5,109 nt of DNA from assembly GCA_013203525.1 (NCBI GenBank), contig JABMQB010000938.1, positions 1 to 5,109 of the forward strand, read 5' to 3'. Below, piece after piece: positions 1 to 5,109 of this stretch. This DNA is from Mariniphaga sp. Its GTDB lineage: Bacteria; Bacteroidota; Bacteroidia; Bacteroidales; Prolixibacteraceae. The translations under genes were made by a program, and so were the position numbers. The notes below the pieces were generated by a model. It saw only the letters and a list, made by a program, of their open reading frames with translations. It was not told where the DNA came from and did not search any database. The first letter of the stretch is position 1. Each line of letters starts with the position of its first letter.

Positions 1-974
1 GCCAGTGGTTGACCCAACTCAGGCAAACAATTAATAATTCGCAAGTGAATGAATCAGAAATACAGGGAAAAAAGGTTGAATACAATATGGCAATGATGGA
101 GCGCGAGACGTTTATTCAACAATCTGTAAAAGAAAAACCTCACCTTTTTGTTTCCAAAATTTTTAAAATGTTCCATGAACCTCTTACCGATGCATATCTA
201 AACAAAGAGGAAGGTCGGATTGCTTACGTAAATGAATATTTCAATAATCTTGATTTTAATGATGAAGAATTAATAAATACAACTATTTATACCGACAAGG
301 TAATTCATTATATCCAATCGTATGGACAATACGGGCTTTCGCGTGAACAGCAGGAAAATGAATTTATTAAAGCAGTTGATATTGTTATTGGGCATGTAAA
401 TAAAAATCAGGTTGTTTACGAATTTATCCTTGATTACATTGTTAGAGGATTTGAGAATTTAAATTTGAAAAAGGCTCTGGCTCATATTGCAGAAGTTTAT
501 GGAGAAACAACTTGCCAAACAGATGAAAAAACAACACTTGAAAGAAGGCTTGGAGCACAAAAAATGTTGGCCGGAACACAAGTCCTGGATTTTACATTAA
601 ATGATATAAATGGCGACCCAATAACATTATCAGAAATTGCAAAAGAAAAAACACTGATTGTATTTTGGGCTTCCTGGTGCCCTCACTGCAATGAACTAAT
701 TCCAGAAATAAAGACCTGGGAAGAACAATTGAACTCTGAGATAGTTGAAGTGATTGCAGTTTCTATAGACAGTATTAAATTGGACTGGCAAAATCAAGTT
801 TTTAAGTCTGGAATTGAATCATGGTACAACCTTTCCGATCTTAAAGGTTGGGATGGAAAAGTAACCGAGCAATATAATGTTTACGCAACCCCAATAATGC
901 TTTTAATAGACAAAAATCTTACTATTTTATCAAAACCAGAAAATTTATTTGAATTAAAAACAGCTTTGGAATAA
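1..974 (+). CDS. TlpA-like thioredoxin-fold thiol-disulfide oxidoreductase, 5' end missing
   Basis: The frame is open from the left edge (first complete codon at base 3) to a TAA stop at 972-974. The TTG at base 9 is only an internal leucine codon in this reading, so the gene very likely starts outside the window. The C-terminal third, from about base 549, is a thioredoxin/TlpA domain. It has an entry like peroxiredoxin-type folds (GTQVLDF, then NGDPITL), the strand VFWASW, the redox motif WCPHC at 675-689, and the cis-proline in YATPIM (Pro codon 891-893). The helical part before it (about 100-520) resembles the DUF5106-type domain that precedes thioredoxin domains in many Bacteroidota envelope proteins. 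A signal peptide and perhaps a DUF4369-like domain would be expected upstream; that is inference. Such proteins reduce or isomerise cysteine pairs in the periplasm. The substrate is unknown. Both active-site cysteines and the cis-Pro are present, so it should be redox-active. A hairpin terminator follows 40 bases after the stop. Confidence 0.85.
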   Translation, partial: QWLTQLRQTINNSQVNESEIQGKKVEYNMAMMERETFIQQSVKEKPHLFVSKIFKMFHEPLTDAYLNKEEGRIAYVNEYFNNLDFNDEELINTTIYTDKVIHYIQSYGQYGLSREQQENEFIKAVDIVIGHVNKNQVVYEFILDYIVRGFENLNLKKALAHIAEVYGETTCQTDEKTTLERRLGAQKMLAGTQVLDFTLNDINGDPITLSEIAKEKTLIVFWASWCPHCNELIPEIKTWEEQLNSEIVEVIAVSIDSIKLDWQNQVFKSGIESWYNLSDLKGWDGKVTEQYNVYATPIMLLIDKNLTILSKPENLFELKTALE

Positions 975-1013
975 ATATCATTTGAATTTTTGAATACCAA
1001 GGTTAAGGCAAAT

Positions 1014-1041
1014 AAAAAGGCTGCCCTCTGACAGCCTTTTT
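1014..1041. terminator. Bidirectional intrinsic terminator
   Basis: A perfect 10-base inverted repeat, AAAAAGGCTG (1014-1023) and CAGCCTTTTT (1032-1041), encloses an 8-base loop. It has the A-tract/GC-stem/T-tract form of a Rho-independent terminator usable from both sides. On the plus strand it ends the thioredoxin-fold gene, 40 bases after its stop. On the minus strand the stem gains two more pairs and the T-tract is longer (TTTTTATTT). That makes it the likely end of the candidate small RNA and of any murQ read-through. Confidence 0.88.
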
Positions 1042-1061
1042 GCCGGTGTTGAAACCGGAAC

Positions 1062-1090
1062 TAACCTAAACCAACTAAACCTAATAAACC
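1062..1090. repeat. 9-base-periodic TAAACC repeat in a G-free tract
   Basis: TAAACC occurs at 1067-1072, 1076-1081 and 1085-1090, exactly 9 bases apart, preceded by a shorter copy, TAACC, at 1062-1066. The plus strand has no G from 1059 to 1092. On the minus strand this is the unpaired GGUUUA linker of the candidate small RNA. On the plus strand it ends directly against an ATG (1091-1093) and resembles the G-poor A/C-rich leaders seen before many Bacteroidota start codons. Confidence 0.6.
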
Positions 1091-1133
1091 ATGAGCATAC
1101 CAGAAATGTAGCTATGGCATTAAGATTATGTTG

Positions 1134-1141
1134 CAAATTAA
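1134..1141 (-). promoter_or_regulatory. Candidate -7 promoter element for the small RNA
   Basis: On the minus strand 1141-1134 reads TTAATTTG, followed by CAACA. This matches the Bacteroidota primary sigma factor -7 consensus TAnnTTTG at all but one position. It would place the transcription start about 5-7 bases further on, near 1128, just before hairpin 1. No convincing -33 TTG is seen at the usual spacing, so this is a weak-to-moderate call in AT-rich DNA. Confidence 0.4.
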
Positions 1142-1353
1142 CAATTTTTATACATAAGTTTTAAGAAAAAAACAGATTTTTATCAGATAATTAAAAGAAG
1201 TTAAAAAAAAATATTTTGTAAAAATTAATTAATTTTATTCAAAAATACGTTAATGTTTTGCTATTCAGTGATTTAATAAAATTATTGAAATATAATCTGA
1301 AAGATATGTGTTTTTAAAAGAATGATTTATTATATAGAAAACTATCGATTTCC
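1142..1353. other. AT-rich intergenic DNA, no gene found
   Basis: The remaining 212 bases between the candidate RNA promoter and the murQ stop are very AT-rich, with runs of A and T and no coding frame of useful length on either strand. I see no GC-containing hairpin close behind murQ, so the murK-murQ transcript may run on to the terminator at 1014-1041. A TATTTTTG on the minus strand (1247-1240) fits the -7 consensus but has no -33 partner. Confidence 0.6.
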
Positions 1354-2157
1354 TCACTTAAATTGGTCAAAAACCTTCTTCACAGAGCCATAAAACAAAA
1401 GTAATTTCCGAGCCTCCCCTGACGGAATTCCCAACTCATCAATTATCATTTTTGTACCACGCTCAATTAGTTTCTGATTGGTAAGTTGCATATTTACCAT
1501 TTTGTTCCCTTTTACTCTTCCCATCAATATCATTAAGGATGTAGTTATCATATTCAGCACCAGTTTTTGAGAGGTTCCTGATTTCATTCGGGTACTTCCG
1601 GTTACAAATTCAGGCCCAACAATAATTTCAATCGGAATATCAACATTCTTTGCAAGTTCTGAATTGGGGTTATTAGTAATACAAGCTGTTAGTATTCCAT
1701 TGTTTTTTGCATTTTTTACAGCTCCAATAACATAAGGAGTCCTTCCGGAAGCTGCAATGCCAACCACTGTATCTAATTCATTAATTCCATGTTGCTGGAG
1801 ATCATCCCATGAAAGATCTATATTATCTTCGGCCGATTCTACAGCTTTACGAATAGCCCGGTCTCCACCGGCAATTAATCCAATAACCAATCCGTAATCA
1901 ACGCCAAATGTAGGTGGAATTTCAGAGGCATCGAGAATTCCAAGCCTGCCGCTTGTGCCGGCACCCACATAAAACAACCTTCCCCCCTTTTTCATTCTGG
2001 GTAAAATCTCTTTAACCAGGGTTTCAATTTTAGGAATAATCTTTTCTACCGCAGGTAAAACTTTTTTATCCTCATTATGAATATTTGCCAATAATTCTTT
2101 TGCCGATTGTTTTTCAAGATTATCGTAATTCGATGATGATTCGGTTATGCTTGCCAT
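1354..2157 (-). CDS. murQ: N-acetylmuramic acid 6-phosphate etherase MurQ
   Basis: Cytoplasmic lyase-type etherase that converts MurNAc-6-phosphate and water into GlcNAc-6-phosphate and D-lactate, the step that feeds muramic acid into amino-sugar metabolism. The 267-residue protein has a single SIS (sugar isomerase) fold. Visible motifs are GAGTSGR (65-71, phosphosugar-binding loop), DASE (76-79) with the glutamate equivalent to E. coli catalytic Glu83, SAED with Glu110 matching E. coli Glu114, GIAASGRTPY (133-142), and the family signature GPEFVTGSTRMKSGTSQKL (181-199). It is about 30 residues shorter at the C-terminus than E. coli MurQ, as I recall is usual in Bacteroidota. I chose the ATG at 2157-2155 because YDNLEKQSAKELL, where family similarity begins, follows within 10 residues, and because it leaves only 2 bases after the kinase stop. 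A longer in-frame version from 2226 would add 23 residues that merely read the kinase 3' end in another frame. It is surely cotranscribed with the kinase. Confidence 0.96.
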   Translation of the reverse strand: MASITESSSNYDNLEKQSAKELLANIHNEDKKVLPAVEKIIPKIETLVKEILPRMKKGGRLFYVGAGTSGRLGILDASEIPPTFGVDYGLVIGLIAGGDRAIRKAVESAEDNIDLSWDDLQQHGINELDTVVGIAASGRTPYVIGAVKNAKNNGILTACITNNPNSELAKNVDIPIEIIVGPEFVTGSTRMKSGTSQKLVLNMITTSLMILMGRVKGNKMVNMQLTNQKLIERGTKMIIDELGIPSGEARKLLLFYGSVKKVFDQFK

Positions 2158-2159
2158 AG

Positions 2160-3005
2160 CTAATTTCCCAGATTTTTGTGATAATGGATTAATCCTTCCA
2201 TTGGATCTTTTATAATTGTTCCACAAATTAAAGAACGGCTATTCAAAACCTCTTTCAAAATTTGCTGAAAATAAAATGCTACTGAACCAATAAAACAAAT
2301 TGGATAAGAATTCACTGCTTCATAATTCAGGAGGTTTCTATCAACAAATGCGTTAAACTCGGCAAGAACGAAATCAGTACAATATTCTGTTTCAATATTA
2401 TCATAAATAAATTTGGTAAAACCAGCAAGGAAAAGATTTGCTCGCTCTTTCCGATAAACCCGTTCCATTATTTCAGTTCCCGACAAATTATATTCCGCCT
2501 TAAATTTATTGCGAAGTACCTCTGGCATTACTTTTTTCAAATAATCGCCCAATAGCTTTCGTCCCATTACCGCACCACTTCCCTCATCTCCAAGAATAAA
2601 TCCCAAAGGTGAAACATGATCGATGATTTTTTCACCATCGTAAACACAGGAATTTGTACCCGTGCCTAAAATACAGGCAATACCTTTTTGTTTGCCAAGT
2701 GTTGCCCGTGCAGCAGCCAATAAATCGCTATACGCTGCTATGGTTGCTTCAGGAAAAAAATCCTGTAATAATCTTTTTACACCAGCACCTTTAACATTAT
2801 TAATTATACCGGCTCCATAAAAAAAGACTTTTGTAACTTTTCCGTAAATCTGTGGAACCAAAACTTTTTCTAATTCATCCGAGATATCTTCTAAATCCCT
2901 AAAAAATGGATTGATGCCATCCGTTTTTATTATATTGACTACTTCTTTATTTTGTATCAGTGCCCAATTTGTTTTTGTAGAACCGCTGTCTGCTATTAAT
3001 ATCAT
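2160..3005 (-). CDS. murK: BadF/BadG-family amino-sugar kinase, probable MurNAc/GlcNAc kinase
   Basis: ATP-dependent sugar kinase of the ASKHA superfamily (BadF/BadG/BcrA/BcrD family), 281 residues, close to the family's usual size. The first phosphate loop is DSGSTKT (6-12). SDLLAAARA (93-101) carries the likely catalytic aspartate, Asp94. The second phosphate loop is ILGTGTNS (112-119), followed by GFILGDEGSGAVMGRK (135-150). The adenosine-site segment is FIGSVAFYF (238-246), and the protein ends with PMEGLI (268-273). All motifs are intact. The ATG at 3005-3003 is the only sensible start, since the phosphate loop begins at residue 6. The TAG stop lies 2 bases before the murQ ATG, so the two genes form one operon. 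Known relatives include MurK of Clostridium acetobutylicum, which phosphorylates MurNAc and GlcNAc, and the MurK of Tannerella forsythia, which is encoded close to murQ. The family also contains plain GlcNAc or glucosamine kinases. The MurNAc assignment is inferred from the murQ partner, not from specificity residues. Confidence 0.88.
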   Translation of the reverse strand: MILIADSGSTKTNWALIQNKEVVNIIKTDGINPFFRDLEDISDELEKVLVPQIYGKVTKVFFYGAGIINNVKGAGVKRLLQDFFPEATIAAYSDLLAAARATLGKQKGIACILGTGTNSCVYDGEKIIDHVSPLGFILGDEGSGAVMGRKLLGDYLKKVMPEVLRNKFKAEYNLSGTEIMERVYRKERANLFLAGFTKFIYDNIETEYCTDFVLAEFNAFVDRNLLNYEAVNSYPICFIGSVAFYFQQILKEVLNSRSLICGTIIKDPMEGLIHYHKNLGN

Positions 3006-3009
3006 ACTT

Positions 3010-3017
3010 CAAAATTA
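3010..3017 (-). promoter_or_regulatory. Candidate -7 element for the murK-murQ operon
   Basis: On the minus strand 3017-3010 reads TAATTTTG, a full match to TAnnTTTG. It sits only 4 bases before the murK ATG (3005), so transcripts from it would be leaderless or nearly so. No -33 TTG is present at the normal distance. In DNA this AT-rich the match could be chance; the true start may lie further upstream. Confidence 0.28.
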
Positions 3018-3038
3018 TAAATTTTAGTTTGATAATTT
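3012..3038. repeat. Inverted repeat in the divergent promoter region
   Basis: AAATTAT (3012-3018) is mirrored by ATAATTT (3032-3038) with a 13-base centre. A second overlapping inverted repeat, AAAATT-ATA-AATTTT, spans 3011-3025. The location, between a kinase operon and an exported hydrolase gene read in opposite directions, is where an operator would sit. The arms contain only A and T, so chance is a real alternative. Confidence 0.25.
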
Positions 3039-3071
3039 CAGAAAATCATAGAATCAAATCATAAGCAATTG

Positions 3072-3079
3072 TATATTTG
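3072..3079 (+). promoter_or_regulatory. -7 promoter element for the GHL10 hydrolase gene
   Basis: TATATTTG, followed by C, is an exact match to the Bacteroidota TAnnTTTG -7 consensus, 18 bases before the ATG at 3098. Transcription would begin near 3084-3086, leaving a leader of about 12-14 bases. A TTG -33 element is not obvious at the usual spacing. The element includes the TTG at 3077, which argues that this TTG is not the start codon. Confidence 0.5.
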
Positions 3080-3097
3080 CTAAAACAGGCAATCAGT

Positions 3098-4597
3098 ATG
3101 AAAAATCTTTTTATTGTAGTACTTTTTATTATAATACCATTTGCAGGATTATGTCAGAATTTATCACCTAAATATGAATTCAGAGGTGTTTGGATTGCAA
3201 CCGTTGAAAACATCGACTGGCCCTCAAAACCGGGATTACCTGTAACAGAGCAAAGAGAAGAGATTATTGATATTCTGGATATGCATCAGAAAAATGGAAT
3301 GAATGCAATCATTTTGCAAATACGTCCCGCATCCGATGCATTTTATCAATCTGATTTGGAACCCTGGTCAAAATATTTAACAGGCTATCCGGGAAGGTCT
3401 CCAAATCCATTTTACGATCCTTTAGAATTCTGGATTGATGAATGTCATAAACACGGTATGGAATTTCATGCATGGTTAAATCCGTACCGAGTAGCACAAA
3501 ATTATGAGGATCCACTTGCCGGAAACCACATTGCTTTTGAACATCCTAATTGGATTTTAAAATATGGCGAACGATTATATTTTGATCCGGGCCTTCCGGA
3601 AACACGTAATTTTGTTACAAAAGTTGTAACCGATATTGTAAGCCGGTATGATGTTGATGCAATACATTTTGATGATTATTTTTATCCTTACCCATTACAG
3701 GAAGAATTCCCCGACACCGCATCATTTAAAAAATACAACCGTGCCTGGCCCGATAAATACAAAGCCGATTGGCGACGTGAAAATATTGATATTCTAATAC
3801 GTCAATTAAGTACATCAATTAAAAAAACCAAACCCTGGGTGAAATTTGGGATCAGCCCATTTGGTGTATGGCGTAATAAATCAGATGATCCAAAAGGTTC
3901 AGATACAAGAGCAGGTGCAACAAATTTCGACCACCTTTATGCCAATGTTATTAAATGGCAAGAGAAAGGTTGGATTGACTATTTACTGCCACAACTATAT
4001 TGGCAAATTGGTCATTCATCAGTTGATTTTGAGTTATTGGCAAACTGGTGGAAAAATCATAGTTATGACAGAGAAATGTATATTGGGCATGGAGTTTATA
4101 AAATCGATCCGGAATCGAATATAAAAGAATGGACAATGCCCGATGAATTACCAAAACAAATAGAAACATTAAGGGCTATTCCTGAAATTGGAGGCAGTGC
4201 CTTTTACAGCAGTAAACATTTTAACCGCGATTTATTAGGATTGCAAGACAGTCTTCAAAACAGGATAAATAATACTCCAGCAATAATCCCTCCAATGCCA
4301 TGGATAAATAACATAATCCCTTCTTCTCCGGAAAAATTTCGCAAAAGTGGTAAAAAAATTAAATGGAAGGTTATTGAAACAAATGAGGGAAAAAATAAAC
4401 CGGTGAAGTTTGTGATCTATATGAATGAAGATGGAAAAGATTCTAATCCGCAACAATTGTTTTCCATTTGTTTGGATGAAAAATTCAAATTCAAGCGGAT
4501 CAACAAAAAAAGAAAAAAATATGAAGTGCGCATTACTGCACTTGACCGGTTAAACAATGAAAGCAAACCAACAAATCCAGTAATAATAAAATTATAG
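3098..4597 (+). CDS. Exported GHL10-family glycoside hydrolase (DigH-like), possible peptidoglycan glycosidase
   Basis: A 499-residue exported enzyme. Residues 1-20 form a signal peptide (MKN, a hydrophobic run, then GLCQ). I read it as signal peptidase I type, since GLC is a poor lipobox. Residues 26-385 form a GHL10 (glycosyl hydrolase-like 10, formerly DUF187) TIM barrel. Recognisable segments are FRGVWIATVENIDWPS (28-43), NAIILQIRPASDAFY (69-83), FHAWLNPYRV (123-132), and AIHFDDYFYPYP (188-199), whose acidic pair Asp192/Asp193 is a likely active-site element. GISPFGVWRN (251-260), DYLLPQLYWQIG (294-305) and GGSAFYSSKHF (365-375) follow. Residues 404-499 look like a C-terminal Fn3-like domain (KFVIYMNEDG, YEVRITALDRLNNES). 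E. coli DigH (YddW), of the same family, cleaves stem-peptide-free peptidoglycan glycans. Divergent placement beside murK-murQ supports a similar job here, but other glycans are possible. The ATG at 3098 is preferred over the TTG at 3077, which lies inside the promoter element. Confidence 0.9.
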   Translation: MKNLFIVVLFIIIPFAGLCQNLSPKYEFRGVWIATVENIDWPSKPGLPVTEQREEIIDILDMHQKNGMNAIILQIRPASDAFYQSDLEPWSKYLTGYPGRSPNPFYDPLEFWIDECHKHGMEFHAWLNPYRVAQNYEDPLAGNHIAFEHPNWILKYGERLYFDPGLPETRNFVTKVVTDIVSRYDVDAIHFDDYFYPYPLQEEFPDTASFKKYNRAWPDKYKADWRRENIDILIRQLSTSIKKTKPWVKFGISPFGVWRNKSDDPKGSDTRAGATNFDHLYANVIKWQEKGWIDYLLPQLYWQIGHSSVDFELLANWWKNHSYDREMYIGHGVYKIDPESNIKEWTMPDELPKQIETLRAIPEIGGSAFYSSKHFNRDLLGLQDSLQNRINNTPAIIPPMPWINNIIPSSPEKFRKSGKKIKWKVIETNEGKNKPVKFVIYMNEDGKDSNPQQLFSICLDEKFKFKRINKKRKKYEVRITALDRLNNESKPTNPVIIKL

Positions 4598-4666
4598 TTA
4601 TTGGTTTCAGTTAAAATAATTCTCATCATTTTTTGTAACTTGTAGTTTCTGTTTAATCAGCTAACT

Positions 4667-5109
4667 ATGAAAGACATTCTAAAATACACTTTGCTTGTTT
4701 TGATTGTTGCTCTGTTTTTTCAATGCAAAAAAGAAGACTTCCAGCCAGTTGTTGAAATTCCTGATGATAACTTTTTAAACGCATTGATAGAACAAGGAGT
4801 TGACAAAAACGGGGATGGTATTATCAGTCCTGAAGAAGCTGAAGCTGTAACTTATCTGGATATAAGTGGTACTTATGATACGACAAGAATAATAACAAAT
4901 ATTCAGGGAATTGAGGCATTCACTAATCTGGATACTTTTAAATGCTCGAGTAACCAAATAACCAGCCTCGATGTTTCTAATAATTTTGCTTTAGAATGGT
5001 TGGATTGCGGCGAAAACAACTTAACCAGTCTGGATGTTTCAAAAAATATAGCTTTAACGGGATTACGTTGTAGTGGAAATCAGCTTACAAGTCTGGATGT
5101 TTCTAATAA
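4667..5109 (+). CDS. Leucine-rich-repeat lipoprotein with EF-hand loop, 3' end missing
   Basis: The frame is open from ATG 4667 to the window end: 147 codons plus two bases. Residues 1-19 are a hydrophobic signal segment and Cys20 is the probable lipidated residue. The preceding FFQ is an irregular lipobox, but CKKED after it is typical of Bacteroidota lipoproteins and resembles lipoprotein export signals that place proteins on the cell surface. Residues 31-65 (IPDDNFLNALIEQGVDKNGD... to YLDIS) are the standard N-terminal cap of this protein group. The cap includes a complete calcium-binding EF-hand loop at 46-57, with Asp46, Asn48, Asp50, Gly51, Ile53 and Glu57. From about residue 88 there are three leucine-rich repeats of 21 residues (starting 88, 109 and 130) with the core SLDVSNN and a Cys/Asn ladder. 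Function is probably surface binding or adhesion; the ligand is unknown. It follows the GHL10 gene after 69 bases without a visible terminator, so cotranscription is possible. Confidence 0.85.
   Translation, partial: MKDILKYTLLVLIVALFFQCKKEDFQPVVEIPDDNFLNALIEQGVDKNGDGIISPEEAEAVTYLDISGTYDTTRIITNIQGIEAFTNLDTFKCSSNQITSLDVSNNFALEWLDCGENNLTSLDVSKNIALTGLRCSGNQLTSLDVSN
4961..5109 (+). repeat. 63-base tandem coding repeat (leucine-rich repeats)
   Basis: The segment encoding TSLDVS recurs at 4961, 5024 and 5087, exactly 63 bases (21 codons) apart. Copies differ mostly at silent positions (agcctc or agtctg; tct or tca), so they are old or selected protein repeats rather than a fresh duplication. The array runs off the right edge. 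Confidence 0.8.

Larger units (their letters stand above)
1010..1128 (-). ncRNA. Candidate structured small RNA (three hairpins, intrinsic terminator)
   Basis: No protein gene explains this block, but read on the minus strand it has the architecture of a free-standing small RNA. A -7-like element (1141-1134) would start transcription near 1128. Hairpin 1 pairs 1117-1111 with 1096-1089 and extends inward through GUA/UAC (1110-1108 with 1100-1098): 10 base pairs, two single-base bulges and a 7-base loop. A G/U-rich linker without any C follows (about 1088-1059), with GGTTTA repeated every 9 bases. Hairpin 2 is CCGGU-UUCAAC-ACCGG (1058-1043). Hairpin 3 is the terminator at 1041-1014, followed by TTTTTATTTG. 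Strand choice rests on wobble pairs: a U.G and a C-G pair extend the terminator to 12 pairs over an AGAG loop, and a G.U pair lengthens hairpin 1, only in the minus-strand RNA. It could instead be the 3' untranslated end of the murK-murQ transcript. I cannot assign it to a named RNA family. Confidence 0.5.

Noticed and set aside
1091..1111. Six-codon plus-strand frame (MSIPEM, stop) directly after a leader-like TAAACC tract
   Set aside because: No plus-strand gene lies downstream for it to regulate, the terminator stands upstream of it, and the same bases form hairpin 1 of the minus-strand RNA. I treat it as chance.
1221..1236. 16-base AT-only palindrome AAAATTAATTAATTTT
   Set aside because: Pure A/T self-complementarity is expected in such AT-rich DNA, and it is a poor terminator stem without GC pairs.
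1240..1247. TATTTTTG on the minus strand as a promoter for a longer RNA
   Set aside because: It matches the -7 consensus but has no -33 partner and lies in low-complexity AT sequence; the element at 1141-1134 is better placed before the hairpins.
3077..3097. TTG start for the GHL10 hydrolase, adding seven residues
   Set aside because: The TTG is part of the TATATTTG promoter element, and the ATG at 3098 begins a normal signal peptide.
3309..4629. Several 68-92-codon frames on both strands within the hydrolase gene
   Set aside because: They overlap a clearly conserved enzyme in other frames, show no family motifs and have low-complexity translations.
4629..4636. ATTTTTTG as a promoter for the lipoprotein gene
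   Set aside because: The first two positions do not fit TAnnTTTG and the nearest TTGG (4601) is too far upstream, so support is too weak to annotate.
4775..4957. 60-codon minus-strand frame inside the lipoprotein gene
   Set aside because: It is antisense to the EF-hand and repeat coding sequence, which is strongly recognisable, and has no motif of its own.
5105..5109. TAATAA-like end of the window as a stop codon for the lipoprotein
   Set aside because: In the reading frame the last bases are AAT (5105-5107) followed by AA; the TAA is out of frame, so the gene continues.

Overview
The window looks like a chromosomal segment from a member of the Bacteroidota. The evidence is AT-rich DNA, no Shine-Dalgarno sequences, promoter -7 elements of the TAnnTTTG type, a TlpA-like thioredoxin gene with a DUF5106-like N-terminal part, and a lipoprotein carrying the 'SLDVSNN' leucine-rich repeats common in marine and gut Bacteroidota. 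Marinilabiliales (for example a Prolixibacteraceae relative) is a reasonable guess, but nothing in the window proves it.

Layout. (i) 1-974, plus strand: the 3' part of a thiol-disulfide oxidoreductase whose start lies off the left edge. (ii) 975-1353: a 379-base gap with no protein gene. It holds a strong hairpin terminator at 1014-1041 and, just beyond it, two more hairpins and a 9-base-periodic G/U-rich linker. Read on the minus strand, these form a compact three-hairpin RNA of about 115-120 nt with its own candidate promoter. I consider this the most interesting object in the window. (iii) 1354-3005, minus strand: a tight two-gene operon, a BadF-type amino-sugar kinase (MurK-like) followed after 2 bases by murQ, the MurNAc-6-phosphate etherase. 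(iv) 3006-3097: a short divergent promoter region. (v) 3098-4597, plus strand: a secreted GHL10-type glycoside hydrolase with a C-terminal Fn3-like domain, related to the E. coli peptidoglycan glycosidase DigH (YddW). (vi) 4667 to the right edge, plus strand: the N-terminal part of a surface-type lipoprotein with an EF-hand loop and the first 21-residue leucine-rich repeats, cut by the window end.

How the genes fit together. MurK and MurQ form a cytoplasmic salvage step: MurNAc is phosphorylated to MurNAc-6-phosphate, which MurQ cleaves to GlcNAc-6-phosphate and D-lactate. The divergent GHL10 enzyme carries an export signal and could supply the sugars by cutting glycan strands in the periplasm or outside the cell. 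The central block is therefore best read as a peptidoglycan turnover or scavenging locus. No transporter, NagB or NamZ-type exo-muramidase gene is visible. The two flanking genes have no evident link to it.
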